A stretch of 64,000 bases of DNA, taken from the NCBI GenBank assembly GCA_943789365.1, contig CALSTV010000001.1:1240001-1304000 (forward strand). The letters are read 5' to 3'. The translations under genes and the position numbers were made by a program. This document shows positions 26,859-35,850 of this stretch, in pieces; position 1 is the stretch's first letter, and the number at the start of each line of letters is the position of its first letter. The stretch comes from an uncultured Flavobacteriaceae bacterium (lineage in GTDB: Bacteria > Bacteroidota > Bacteroidia > Flavobacteriales > Flavobacteriaceae). The notes below the pieces were generated by a model. The model saw nothing but the letters and a program-made list of their open reading frames with translations. It had not been told where the DNA came from and did no database searches.

Positions 26859-29189
26859 TTATGCTTTTTCAACTTTTACGGCACATTTCTTATAATCCGG
26901 TTGTTTTGATATTGGACAAAATGCATCCAAGGTCAAATCATTTATCAAGATATTCTCATCGAAAAACGGAACAAAAACCTGTCCTTTTACTGGTACCCCT
27001 CGCTGGTTGACAGCTGCAGGTATTTTCATAGAACCTCTTCGGGTCGTCAATTTCACCAGATCACCGGTACGAATTTGCATACGCTTTGCATCGGCAGGAT
27101 GCAGTTCTACATACCCCTCTGGCATGGCTCGGTGCAATACAGGAATTCTACGCGTCATCGAACCTGAATGCCAATGTTCTACAACACGCCCCGTACAGAG
27201 CCAAAAATCGAATTCTGCATCGGGTTCTTCTGGGGCTGGCTCATAAGGTCGTTGCCAAATCACAGCCTTTCCGTCTGGTTTTCCATAAAAATGGAAATCT
27301 TCTCCGTTACTACAGGCCGGATCATAGGTTGAATTAAAACGCCATTGCGTAGATTTTCCGTCTACATAAGGCCACATGGCTCCGGGTTGTGACTTCAAGA
27401 CTTCCAATGGAGCCATTCCGTGTTTCTTTCCTTCGTGATGCCTTCTATATTCGTTGTAAATTTCTTCTATATGTGTTTCTTCTTTGTAAGCAAATTGCTT
27501 TTCAAAGCCCATTCGACGTGCTACCTCAATCAATTGCCAGGTATCACTCATAGCCTCCCCTGGTGGTTGCACCATTTGTTCAAAATATTGGGTGCGCCTT
27601 TCGGAATTCCCATACATTCCTTCCCTCTCAATCCACATGGCAGACGGCAATATCACATCGGCAATATCCGTTGTTGGGGTTGGGTAAATATCGGAGACCA
27701 CAATAAAACGTCCTTCTTTCTTCGTCGCGTCTCTATAGCGTTTAAGTTTTGGCATTGTCACCATTGGATTCGTGACTTGAATCCACATAAATCGAAGATC
27801 GCCACGATCCAATGCACGGAACATTTCAACCGTATGCAAGGATGGTTTTGGGTCGATGTTCTCTACAGGCACATCCCAAATTTTAGCAGCGTGTTCCCTA
27901 TGGGCTTTGTTCATCACAACTCCATGTGGTAATTTATGCGTCAAGGTACCTACTTCCCTTACCGTTCCACAAGCACTTGGTTGCCCCGTTAAGGAGAATG
28001 GACTGTTTCCTGGCGTTGAAATTTTCCCGGTAAGCAAATGAATATTATAGACTAGGTTATTAATCCATGTACCTCGTGTGTGTTGGTTCATACCCATACA
28101 CCAAAGCGACATCACCTTGGTATTTGGATCGCCATAATAGGAAGCCATATATTTGATATCCTTTGCGGACACACCTGCAATTTTCTCTACTTTTTCGGGT
28201 GTATAATCTTCTAAGAATTTTTTATACGCTTCAAAATCAATTTTTTCTGGTTTGTCTTTAAAACTGTATTTGTCTTCCAAACCATAGCCCATATTGGTGA
28301 GTCCTTTACTCAAGCTACAATGTTTTTCTACAAAAGAAGTGTTCACCCAACCGTTGCGAATAATTTCATAACAAATAGCATTGGCTACGGCCAAATCTGT
28401 ATTTGGCTTAAACAAGATCGACTTATCGGCCGCCATACTTGTTCTGGTGGTTCGGGTTGCGAAATCAATTATTTTTACACCTCGTTTCAAACGTTGGTCT
28501 AACAATCTTGAAAACAATACCGGGTGCATTTCTGCCATATTATTTCCCCATAGGACAAATACATCGGCATGATCGATGTCTTCATAACATCCCATGGGTT
28601 CATCTGAACCAAAGGAGGTTAAAAATCCGGTAACTGCACTTGCCATACACAAACGCGCATTGGCTTCTACATTGTTGGTGCCTATACAACCTTTAAACAA
28701 TTTTGAAGCTACATAACCATCTGGAATAGTCCATTGTCCAGACCCATAAATAGACACTGCGTTTTTACCGTAATCTTTTATAGTCTCTTGCATTTTTGAA
28801 GCGATTAAATCCAACGCTTCTTTCATCGAAGTTTTTACGTATTTCCCATTCTTTTTTACCAAAGGGTGCTTTAAACGATCTTTTCCATACATGGCCATCA
28901 CGGAGTGATATCCTTTTACGCAGCACAGTCCTTTATTTACCGTAGATTTAGGATCTCCTTTTACTGCAACTGCTTTGCCTTTTTCTACACCAACCAATAC
29001 GCCACAACCTACACCGCAAAATCGGCAAGGTGCTTTCTTCCAGTCTAAATTTCCAGATTTAGGCAAGTTCCGTTCCTGTTCGTCAGCAAACATAATTCCA
29101 GGAAACATGGTTGCTGCAGCCGTCATTGCAGACAGTACAGCCATTTTCTTAATAAAACTTCTTCGGTTAGTCAAAGTAGAGGTGTACAT
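26859..29189 (-). CDS. napA: Periplasmic nitrate reductase catalytic subunit
   Basis: NapA reduces nitrate to nitrite in the periplasm with a Mo-bis-MGD centre and one [4Fe-4S] cluster. The 776-residue protein has a Tat signal (NRRSFIKK, residues 8-15), cluster ligands Cys55, Cys58, Cys62 and Cys90, and the molybdenum ligand Cys181 in ANARLCMASAV. MSLWCMGMNQHTRG and VSDIYPTPTTDIADVILPSAMW are family blocks. The molydopterin-binding C-terminal domain starts near 660 (FWLCTGRVVEHWHSGSMTRR). It follows napD by 6 bases. Confidence 0.95.
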   Translation of the reverse strand: MYTSTLTNRRSFIKKMAVLSAMTAAATMFPGIMFADEQERNLPKSGNLDWKKAPCRFCGVGCGVLVGVEKGKAVAVKGDPKSTVNKGLCCVKGYHSVMAMYGKDRLKHPLVKKNGKYVKTSMKEALDLIASKMQETIKDYGKNAVSIYGSGQWTIPDGYVASKLFKGCIGTNNVEANARLCMASAVTGFLTSFGSDEPMGCYEDIDHADVFVLWGNNMAEMHPVLFSRLLDQRLKRGVKIIDFATRTTRTSMAADKSILFKPNTDLAVANAICYEIIRNGWVNTSFVEKHCSLSKGLTNMGYGLEDKYSFKDKPEKIDFEAYKKFLEDYTPEKVEKIAGVSAKDIKYMASYYGDPNTKVMSLWCMGMNQHTRGTWINNLVYNIHLLTGKISTPGNSPFSLTGQPSACGTVREVGTLTHKLPHGVVMNKAHREHAAKIWDVPVENIDPKPSLHTVEMFRALDRGDLRFMWIQVTNPMVTMPKLKRYRDATKKEGRFIVVSDIYPTPTTDIADVILPSAMWIEREGMYGNSERRTQYFEQMVQPPGEAMSDTWQLIEVARRMGFEKQFAYKEETHIEEIYNEYRRHHEGKKHGMAPLEVLKSQPGAMWPYVDGKSTQWRFNSTYDPACSNGEDFHFYGKPDGKAVIWQRPYEPAPEEPDAEFDFWLCTGRVVEHWHSGSMTRRIPVLHRAMPEGYVELHPADAKRMQIRTGDLVKLTTRRGSMKIPAAVNQRGVPVKGQVFVPFFDENILINDLTLDAFCPISKQPDYKKCAVKVEKA

Positions 29190-29195
29190 AGAATA

Positions 29196-29432
29196 CTAGT
29201 TTTTTGTAGTGTTAAAGCCAGAAACCATGGCTAATAATTTCATGCTATCTATTGCTTGTAATTTTTCTTGCAGACGATCTTCTTCAGAAGAAGAATCTGT
29301 GTCTGTAACTAAAATCAACAAGTCTTTGTTTTCTGCTGGAATGACTTCGCATTTCGAAAGTGCGCTCAATGTTTGGTACAATTCCATTTTTTTTCCATGG
29401 TGAGGATGTGCTAAATAACTCTTTATTGGCAT
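29196..29432 (-). CDS. napD: NapD chaperone for NapA
   Basis: NapD binds the Tat signal peptide of NapA until its cofactor is loaded. I start at ATG 29432 (MPIKSYLAHPHHGKK), giving 78 residues, the usual NapD size; the longer frame reads back through the predicted promoter. The ferredoxin-like fold pattern is visible: IKSYLAHP strand, ELYQTLSAL helix, CEVIPAENKDLLILVTD, a second helix and LLAMVSGF. It is the first gene of the nap operon. Confidence 0.8.
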   Translation of the reverse strand: MPIKSYLAHPHHGKKMELYQTLSALSKCEVIPAENKDLLILVTDTDSSSEEDRLQEKLQAIDSMKLLAMVSGFNTTKN

Positions 29433-29451
29433 TTTGATGGTTTTTTTAATA

Positions 29452-29459
29452 CAAGGATA
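29452..29459 (-). promoter_or_regulatory. Predicted -7 element of the nap operon
   Basis: TATCCTTG on the minus strand, one mismatch from TAnnTTTG, 19 bases before the napD ATG and about 35 bases downstream of the palindrome centre. Confidence 0.4.
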
Positions 29460-29487
29460 AATAACCGACATAAACGCAGGTATTTCT

Positions 29488-29501
29488 ATGACAATTGTCA
29501 T
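29488..29501 (-). promoter_or_regulatory. Crp/Fnr-type operator upstream of napD
   Basis: A perfect 14-base palindrome, atgacaattgtcat, with the TGAC-N4-GTCA architecture used by Crp/Fnr-family regulators such as FNR, NnrR and HcpR. It lies 56 bases before the napD ATG, a suitable place for activation of the nap promoter under low oxygen or nitrogen oxides. The regulator itself is not in the window. Confidence 0.65.
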
Positions 29502-29697
29502 GCTTGTAAAAATTAGTAAAAAGCAATAAATTCAGTTTGCAGCAGCAATTACAATCAGCAAACAACTCCCCACCCAAGGCATCCGTGGTAAGTCTTTTGA
29601 GTCGGGGACTTAAAAGGCACAAAAAAAATTAGTACACTACAAAAAGAAAATGAAACAGCGAGATTTGAACTGTATCTTTGGAAAGCATTATTCTCTC

Positions 29698-30135
29698 TTA
29701 CTTTAAGTAAAGACAATTTTTCTGATAATCGACGATAGCCTTACGCCTTCTTAACAAATCTGCACCGAGAATACCGTGTACCTTTTTTGCTTTGTATGCT
29801 TCGAGTGCCTCGTTTACATGTGACAAATCGAAGACCACCAAATCGACATTCTTTATTTTATAGTCACCGATCAAGATTTTGTTCGCTTCGGATTTTAAGG
29901 TTTCCATTCCAACGGCTCCTGCTCCAGCAGCTTTGGTTTCAGAGGCACTAGTTTTCATTTCAAAGTAGTCCACCTGATCAAAACCCACGCAAGAATTTGA
30001 GGCCCCTGTATCTAAAATAAATCGTCCCTTTTTACCATTTACAGCCATCTTTACTACAAAATGATTGGTTTTGGTCATTTTTAAAGGGATACAGGCATAT
30101 CCTTTTTTATTCAATGTTTTTTTGAGACTTGCCAT
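29698..30135 (-). CDS. Retropepsin-like aspartic protease-fold protein
   Basis: A 145-residue soluble protein with the aspartic-protease motif GRFILDTGASNSCV (catalytic D-T-G near residues 40-42) followed by the psi-loop pattern HGILGADLLRRRKAIVDY. Single-domain proteins of this kind are retropepsin-like and would work as dimers, each giving one Asp. No signal peptide is visible. Substrate unknown; some relatives may only use the fold. Confidence 0.8.
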   Translation of the reverse strand: MASLKKTLNKKGYACIPLKMTKTNHFVVKMAVNGKKGRFILDTGASNSCVGFDQVDYFEMKTSASETKAAGAGAVGMETLKSEANKILIGDYKIKNVDLVVFDLSHVNEALEAYKAKKVHGILGADLLRRRKAIVDYQKNCLYLK

Positions 30136-30154
30136 TTTAGCGTATTTTTGTAGT

Positions 30155-30162
30155 CAAAGATA
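30155..30162 (-). promoter_or_regulatory. Predicted -7 element for the retropepsin-like gene
   Basis: TATCTTTG on the minus strand, 19 bases before the ATG. A TATTTTTG also occurs on the plus strand at 30143-30150 and could serve tatD, so the two promoters may overlap. Confidence 0.5.
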
Positions 30163-30236
30163 ACGCTATTAATTGAAAGTAACGCGGTGCCTAAAAACGT
30201 ACTATCTGTTGTTACTCCTTATGAAGTTCTGCCGCA

Positions 30237-31007
30237 ATGCAAATTATAGACACCCACACCCATTTATACAGTTCACAATTTAACGAAGACAGAGACGCGG
30301 TAGTGCAACGCGCTATCGAAGTAGGGGTTTCCCATTTTGTCATCCCAGCAATCGACAGTACCTACACTCAAAAAATGCTCGACTTGGAAGCAAATTACCC
30401 GGAAAACATTTTTTTGATGATGGGCCTACACCCTACCTATGTAAAGGAGAATGTAGCTGAAGAGTTGGCAATAGTAAAGGAGTGGATTGACAAGCGAAAG
30501 TTTGCTGCTATTGGAGAAATTGGTATTGATTTGTATTGGGACAAAACCTTTTTAAAGGAACAACAACACGCCTTTAGAACGCAAATTCAATGGGCAAAAG
30601 AAAGAAAAATGCCTATTAATATACATTGCAGAGAGGCTTTTGATGAAGTGTTTGAAATACTTGAAGAACAAAAAGGTCCTGATTTATTTGGTATTTTCCA
30701 TTGTTTTACGGGAGATTTAGCGCAGGCCAAAAAAGCTATTTCATACAATATGAAGTTAGGCATTGGTGGTGTGGTTACTTTTAAAAATGGAAAGATTGAC
30801 AAGTTTTTAAACGAAATTCCACTTTCTGAAATTGTCTTAGAAACAGATGCTCCCTATTTAGCACCTACTCCCTATAGAGGCAAACGAAACGAAAGTAGTT
30901 ATTTGACCAATGTCATTGACAAACTCGTAGACATTTATGGAATTTCGGAAAAAGAAATAGCTCGTATCACTACAGAAAATGCCAAAAAAGTTTTTGCTAT
31001 CGAATGA
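30237..31007 (+). CDS. TatD-family metal-dependent hydrolase
   Basis: A 256-residue TIM-barrel hydrolase (TatD DNase family). Metal ligands are visible: H7-T-H9 in IDTHTHL, Glu in IGEIGIDLYW, His in INIHCREAF, His in FHCFTG and Asp in LETDAPYLAPTPYRGKRNE. Members are 3' exonucleases or D-aminoacyl-tRNA deacylase relatives. It overlaps the following alkyltransferase gene by 4 bases (ATGA), so they are coupled. Confidence 0.92.
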   Translation: MQIIDTHTHLYSSQFNEDRDAVVQRAIEVGVSHFVIPAIDSTYTQKMLDLEANYPENIFLMMGLHPTYVKENVAEELAIVKEWIDKRKFAAIGEIGIDLYWDKTFLKEQQHAFRTQIQWAKERKMPINIHCREAFDEVFEILEEQKGPDLFGIFHCFTGDLAQAKKAISYNMKLGIGGVVTFKNGKIDKFLNEIPLSEIVLETDAPYLAPTPYRGKRNESSYLTNVIDKLVDIYGISEKEIARITTENAKKVFAIE

Positions 31008-31498
31008 AAACTGCCTTCCTAAATACCCCTATTGGTAATTTGGAAATTACTGGAAACGATGAAGGAATTGTCTCTATTGCTTTTACAGATGCAACCGAAA
31101 TTGTTTCGTCAGACATCCCAAATTGCCTTAAAGATTGTGTACGGCAGTTACAAGAATATTTTTCAGGACAGCGCAATACGTTTTCCTTAGTACTGCAACC
31201 AACAGGTACTAATTTTCAGAAAAAGGTTTGGAATAGTATTCAAAATATACCTTTTGGAAAAACGACGAGCTACAAAGAACAAAGTAGTGTCCTAGACACT
31301 ACTAAAGCTATTAGAGCGATTGCCAACGCCAACGCTAAAAACCCGCTACTCATTGTAATTCCATGCCATAGAATTATTGGATCAAATGGAGAACTTACTG
31401 GTTATTCTGGAGGACGCTATCGTAAAAAATGGCTACTCGATTATGAGTCTAAAAACAAACAATACAATTTATTCGACAGCAACACTAGTATTGAATAA
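31004..31498 (+). CDS. Methylated-DNA--protein-cysteine methyltransferase
   Basis: This suicide enzyme removes alkyl groups from O6-methylguanine by transfer to its active-site Cys121 in IPCHRIIGSNGELTGYSGG. The wing and DNA-binding part (FQKKVWNSIQNIPFGKTTSYKE) precede it. The 164-residue length fits Ogt/MGMT. It starts inside the last codon of tatD (ATGA overlap), placing two DNA-maintenance genes in one unit. Confidence 0.93.
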   Translation: MKTAFLNTPIGNLEITGNDEGIVSIAFTDATEIVSSDIPNCLKDCVRQLQEYFSGQRNTFSLVLQPTGTNFQKKVWNSIQNIPFGKTTSYKEQSSVLDTTKAIRAIANANAKNPLLIVIPCHRIIGSNGELTGYSGGRYRKKWLLDYESKNKQYNLFDSNTSIE

Positions 31499-31526
31499 GA
31501 CCGGTTTCGATGTAGCTCGGTTTTAC

Positions 31527-31534
31527 TATTTTTG
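31527..31534 (+). promoter_or_regulatory. Predicted -7 element for the large outer-membrane protein
   Basis: TATTTTTG, 23 bases before the ATG at 31558. Confidence 0.5.
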
Positions 31535-31557
31535 TTTTTTGAACGTTATCTCCTTAG

Positions 31558-34500
31558 ATGTATAAATTTGGACTGCTTTTTTTACTTTTATTTGTTTCTG
31601 CCCTTTCGGCTCAAACGCGGTTCTCCAATTCAAAAATAAAAACGTTTCAAATTGAGAATGACAGCGTTCAGATTTCACCTGTCAGCATCAGTCCAGTTGG
31701 CTTTAAAGTATACCATAAGGAAAAACTACTCAGTCCTAGTATATTCACAATCGACTTTGAAAAAGCGGTACTCATTGTATCATCAAAAAATTACGATGTT
31801 TTGACGGTTCATTATACTGCATATCCCGATTTTCTAACGCAAACCTACAGCAATTTAGACAAGCAGCTTATTGTACCTAGCAGTACAAACAGTTCTCGCA
31901 TGTTTCGCATTAGCAATAAAACAAAAGAAGATTATGCTCCTTTTAAAGGTTTGAATACACAAGGTAGTTTGGCAAGAGGGGTTACTGTTGGAAACAACCA
32001 GGATGCTGTAACTACTTCGAGTTTGGATTTACAGATTTCGGGAAAACTCTCGAAAGATGTCAATATTCGAGCGTCTATTTCAGATAGTAATATTCCTATT
32101 CAAAAAAATGGATACTCTCAACAAATTGAAGAATTTGACCGTGTTTTTATTGAACTGTATACTTCGCAATGGGCACTAAAAGCAGGAGATATTCTCTTAT
32201 CAAACAATGAAACCAACTTTATGCGTTTCGATAAAAAGGTGGCAGGACTGTCGGTCGACGTTACACCAACAAAGCCCGAATCTGAAAACCACTTTAAAGC
32301 ATCTGGCGCATTGGTACGAGGACGATTTACCAGACATCAATTTACAGGAATCGATGGCAATCAAGGCCCCTATAAACTTTTAGGTCCAAATGGCGAGACT
32401 TATATTGTGATTCTCTCTGGTAGCGAAACTATTTATGTTAATGGTCGTGCTTTAAAAAGAGGTGACCAAAACGACTACACCATCGACTACAACACTTCAG
32501 AGCTAACATTTACAACCACCTTTCCGATGACTTCTAATATGCGGATTACTGCAGAGTTTCAGTATTCTGACCGAAATTACACTCGTTTTGTAAGTTACAA
32601 TAAAGCGTCTCATAAAGGAGAAAAACTTGAAGTAGCTGGCTATTTCTACACGGAAAGTGATGCAAAAGACCAGCCTTTACAACAAAACCTTAGCGATGTG
32701 CAAAAGCAAGTACTCGCAGAAGCTGGAAACGATCCTTTAAAAATGGTTTCTGAAAGCGCCTATCCAGAAAGTTATGATGAAAACCGAATACTGTATCGAA
32801 AAACACAACAAGATGGACAAGATATCTACATCTTTTCACAAGATGAAACGGAAGCACTGTACTCTGTATCTTTTAGTTTTGTAGGAGAAAACAACGGAGG
32901 ATATGTTTTAAAAGAGACCGCTGCCATTGGAAAGATATACGAATATCTGGGACCGAACACAGGAGCTTATGCACCCATTATTCAATTGGTAGCCCCCACA
33001 AAATTACAAGTGGCAGTAAGTAATATTAAATACAAACCTTCGGAAAAGACCTCCTTCGATTCTGAAATTGCTTTTAGTGATAACGACAGCAATTTATTTT
33101 CCGCTATCGATGACGAAAACAATACTGGAATTGCTGCCAAGATAGGTTGGACCCAAGTATACACTGATAAAAAATGGCTCTTAAAAAGCAAGGTAAATTT
33201 CGATTACCTCGAGGAAGATTTTAAAAGCATTCAACGTATCTATAATGTTGAATTCACACGAGATTGGAATTTGCAAAACACCACCGGCAACCAAGAGTTC
33301 ATTAGAACAGAACTTTTGCTATCTAACAAAAAATACACCCACGCCTCCTACCAATTTGAATCGCTTCGTTTTGGAGATTCTTTTAACGGAACTAAACACA
33401 ATATTTCTACCAATACTACTTATAAAAACACTACGTTTTCTGGGGCTGCCAGCTTTCTTAAAAACAAAAGCGAACTGGAAAGTGGAAGTTTCGTAAAAGT
33501 CGACGCCCTCTTAAAACAACATTTTGAAAAAACTTGGATAGGCGCATATTTCAATACAGAAGACAATGAAAGAACAAACACCCCTACTCAAAAACTTTCT
33601 ATCCTAAGCCAGAAGTACACCCAATATGGAGCCTATTTTGGCGTTGGTGACAGCACGAAAGTACATGCGAAGTTTGGTGTTGAGTTTCGAGAAAACGACA
33701 GTATTCACAACGATGCTCTCACCCGTGTTAACAACACTAAAAATTATTATATCCATTCGAAACTAGCGCAAAACAAAAATGCACAAATTAACCTCTTTGC
33801 AAATTATAGAACGGTAGACAATGTTTACTTTGAAGACAACAATGTTTTAAATTCAAGACTAAACTACAGCCAGAAACTCTTTGAAAATTTTATAAGGTGG
33901 ACTACGGTTTATGAAACTTCTTCAGGAACCTCACCACAACAAGAGTTTGCGTATATCAAAACAGAACCCGGTCAGGGATATTATACTTGGATTGATTACA
34001 ACAATAATGGAATTCAAGAGTTTGACGAGTTTGAAGTTGCGAAATTTGCTGATCAGGCCGATTACCTTCGTGTAGTACTCCCTTCTGTAAACTATATAAA
34101 AGTAAACCAAACAAAATTTAGTCAGGCATTCCACATCAATCCGCAAAAATGGAGCAATGCTACTGGTTTCAAAAAAATAGTCTCACAGTTCTACAATCAA
34201 TCTTTTATCTTAGTCGACACTCAAAAGAAAAAAGAAGGTGATCGTATTGAGTTAAATCCGTTTGACACAGAAAATTCTGATGTTTTGGGCTTAACACAAT
34301 CTTTTAAAAACAGTTTCTTTTTTAGAAGGGGTCAGCAACGCTATTCTACCACCTATAGTTATTCAAATCTTCAAAACAAGAGTAATTTGGGTATTGGGTT
34401 TCAGGAAAACAAAAACAAATTACGTCAGCTTTTATTTCAACACAAAATTGGACATGTTTGGTTGATTGACCTTACGGCGAGTCGCCTTGAATCTGAAACT

Positions 34501-34932
34501 ATTTCAGAAAATTACAGCGACCGAAATTATCAGATACACAGTAACGAGCTAAAACCACTGCTTACATACACCTTTAAACAAAACAATAATTTCTCTATAA
34601 ATTATGAATTTAAAGATAAAGATGACGCCGTAGGTACTACTACTTTAGAACTGCACAAACTAGGAGCATCTTATCAATATGCCGCGCCAAAAAAAGGTGC
34701 TGTTTTTGCCGATTTCAATTTGTACAAAAACACATTTACAGGTGCCATAAATTCCCCAATTGCCTATCAAATGCTAGAAGGTTTACAGCCTGGAAATAAT
34801 TTTGTTTGGAATCTTATCCTACAAAAAAAACTAACGAGTTATCTGCATTTAAATTTAAATTATTCTGGAAGAAACAGTGAAACAGCAACAACAGTGCACA
34901 CGGGAAATATTCAAGTGAGGGCTCTGTTTTAG
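31558..34932 (+). CDS. Large outer-membrane protein of unknown function
   Basis: A 1124-residue exported protein with a signal peptide ending in SAQ. The N-terminal third is beta-rich and contains TQGSLARGVTVGNNQDAVTTSSLDLQISG and RASISDSNIPIQ, a pattern I associate with conserved large OMPs of Bacteroidota. From about 500 on, alternating amphipathic strands and many aromatic residues suggest a large beta-barrel ending in RALF, an outer-membrane C-terminal signal. Around 800-820 the stretch DYNNNGIQEFDEFE looks like a calcium-binding loop. I do not recognise a function. It has its own promoter. Confidence 0.7.
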   Translation: MYKFGLLFLLLFVSALSAQTRFSNSKIKTFQIENDSVQISPVSISPVGFKVYHKEKLLSPSIFTIDFEKAVLIVSSKNYDVLTVHYTAYPDFLTQTYSNLDKQLIVPSSTNSSRMFRISNKTKEDYAPFKGLNTQGSLARGVTVGNNQDAVTTSSLDLQISGKLSKDVNIRASISDSNIPIQKNGYSQQIEEFDRVFIELYTSQWALKAGDILLSNNETNFMRFDKKVAGLSVDVTPTKPESENHFKASGALVRGRFTRHQFTGIDGNQGPYKLLGPNGETYIVILSGSETIYVNGRALKRGDQNDYTIDYNTSELTFTTTFPMTSNMRITAEFQYSDRNYTRFVSYNKASHKGEKLEVAGYFYTESDAKDQPLQQNLSDVQKQVLAEAGNDPLKMVSESAYPESYDENRILYRKTQQDGQDIYIFSQDETEALYSVSFSFVGENNGGYVLKETAAIGKIYEYLGPNTGAYAPIIQLVAPTKLQVAVSNIKYKPSEKTSFDSEIAFSDNDSNLFSAIDDENNTGIAAKIGWTQVYTDKKWLLKSKVNFDYLEEDFKSIQRIYNVEFTRDWNLQNTTGNQEFIRTELLLSNKKYTHASYQFESLRFGDSFNGTKHNISTNTTYKNTTFSGAASFLKNKSELESGSFVKVDALLKQHFEKTWIGAYFNTEDNERTNTPTQKLSILSQKYTQYGAYFGVGDSTKVHAKFGVEFRENDSIHNDALTRVNNTKNYYIHSKLAQNKNAQINLFANYRTVDNVYFEDNNVLNSRLNYSQKLFENFIRWTTVYETSSGTSPQQEFAYIKTEPGQGYYTWIDYNNNGIQEFDEFEVAKFADQADYLRVVLPSVNYIKVNQTKFSQAFHINPQKWSNATGFKKIVSQFYNQSFILVDTQKKKEGDRIELNPFDTENSDVLGLTQSFKNSFFFRRGQQRYSTTYSYSNLQNKSNLGIGFQENKNKLRQLLFQHKIGHVWLIDLTASRLESETISENYSDRNYQIHSNELKPLLTYTFKQNNNFSINYEFKDKDDAVGTTTLELHKLGASYQYAAPKKGAVFADFNLYKNTFTGAINSPIAYQMLEGLQPGNNFVWNLILQKKLTSYLHLNLNYSGRNSETATTVHTGNIQVRALF

Positions 34933-34991
34933 AAAAACCCTATAGTTTATTATGAAAATTATTCTTTCTAATATTATTCAATTAATATACC

Positions 34992-34999
34992 TACATTTG
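34992..34999 (+). promoter_or_regulatory. Predicted -7 element for the small OMP gene
   Basis: TACATTTG ends at 34999, which rules out an upstream start at 34999 and supports ATG 35032. Confidence 0.5.
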
Positions 35000-35031
35000 T
35001 GTTAGACAATATTGAAAATAGTACACTTCTA

Positions 35032-35535
35032 ATGAAAAAAATAGCTACGCTCCTTTTGTTTGCATTGACACTTCCAATTGCAGCACAAAAAAATGAAATC
35101 AAAATAGATGTTTTCGATGTCATCGCTTTAAAATCTGTCGACGCTACTTTTGAACGCATCATAAATTTCGAATCTTCTGTTGGCGTTTCTATACTCTTTA
35201 ATTTTGAAAAGGAATCTTCGAGTTTTCGATACAATGAGGAATTTGTTCTAACCCCCTATTATAGACAAGTTTTGTTCTCTCGAGGTAATATAGATTATTT
35301 TGGCGAGTTTTTTGGCGCCATTAACACAGGAAAAGTACCTATTGAGGATTTAGAAATTGGAGATGACGACACCTATACCGATTTTGCCTTGGGCTTAAGT
35401 TTTGGAGGTAAATATGTTTCGAGTAGTGGATTTGTAGCCGACTTCCATATTGGAGTGGGGCGAAATTTATTCAACACAAACCCATCTCCAGAAGTAGTTC
35501 CCCGTGTAGGAATAGCCTTAGGAAAACAATTTTAA
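35032..35535 (+). CDS. Small outer-membrane protein (DUF3575-like)
   Basis: A 167-residue protein with a signal peptide ending in AAQ (start chosen at ATG 35032, MKKIATLLLF). The rest is an 8-strand-barrel-like pattern: IKIDVFDVIALKSVDATFERII, FVLTPYYRQVL, DFALGLSFGGKYV, FVADFHIGVGRNL and a terminal GIALGKQF with the aromatic end typical of outer-membrane barrels. Similar proteins are labelled DUF3575 or hypothetical; the role is unknown. Confidence 0.7.
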   Translation: MKKIATLLLFALTLPIAAQKNEIKIDVFDVIALKSVDATFERIINFESSVGVSILFNFEKESSSFRYNEEFVLTPYYRQVLFSRGNIDYFGEFFGAINTGKVPIEDLEIGDDDTYTDFALGLSFGGKYVSSSGFVADFHIGVGRNLFNTNPSPEVVPRVGIALGKQF

Positions 35536-35850
35536 CAAAAAAAAAGGCTGCCTCCTAGAAGACAGCCCCATTAAAGGGGGGGAGTAAAGTTTTTCAACTT
35601 TACCTATTCCAAATATACGGCTAAATTAAAAACTATGAAATCCCTATTTATAGTGAAATTTCAATAACCCTATAAATAACTAGCTATAAATTACTTAAAA
35701 CGCTTTACTATTATTCCTATGATGTTTTCACCATCTTGTCGAAGAATTTTATAATAGCTAACCAGGAAAAGTTGCGATTTCGTAGTTGTTCAATAATTTT
35801 CCTTGTTTTTCTCTATAGTTGCTGTGCCATACTACTGCCTTTGTAAGTGT
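35536..35850. other. Intergenic stretch with hairpins and a possible gene scrap
   Basis: Directly after the OMP stop lies an A-run and an imperfect GC hairpin (ggctgcct...agacagcc, 35549-35571), possibly a terminator though it lacks a T-tract. A second hairpin (taaagttt / aactttac) follows near 35585. On the minus strand 35697-35790 one frame reads TTTKSQLFLVSYYKILRQDG and ends in TAA; it may be the end of a decayed gene but is too short to call. Confidence 0.3.

Noticed and set aside
24545-28633. Plus-strand frames across the nap operon
   Set aside because: They are complements of conserved haem and Fe-S coding sequence and show no domain.
29665-29680. Plus-strand TATCTTTG as a promoter before 29698
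   Set aside because: It would transcribe only antisense to the retropepsin gene, and the TTTG in front is too close for a -33 box.
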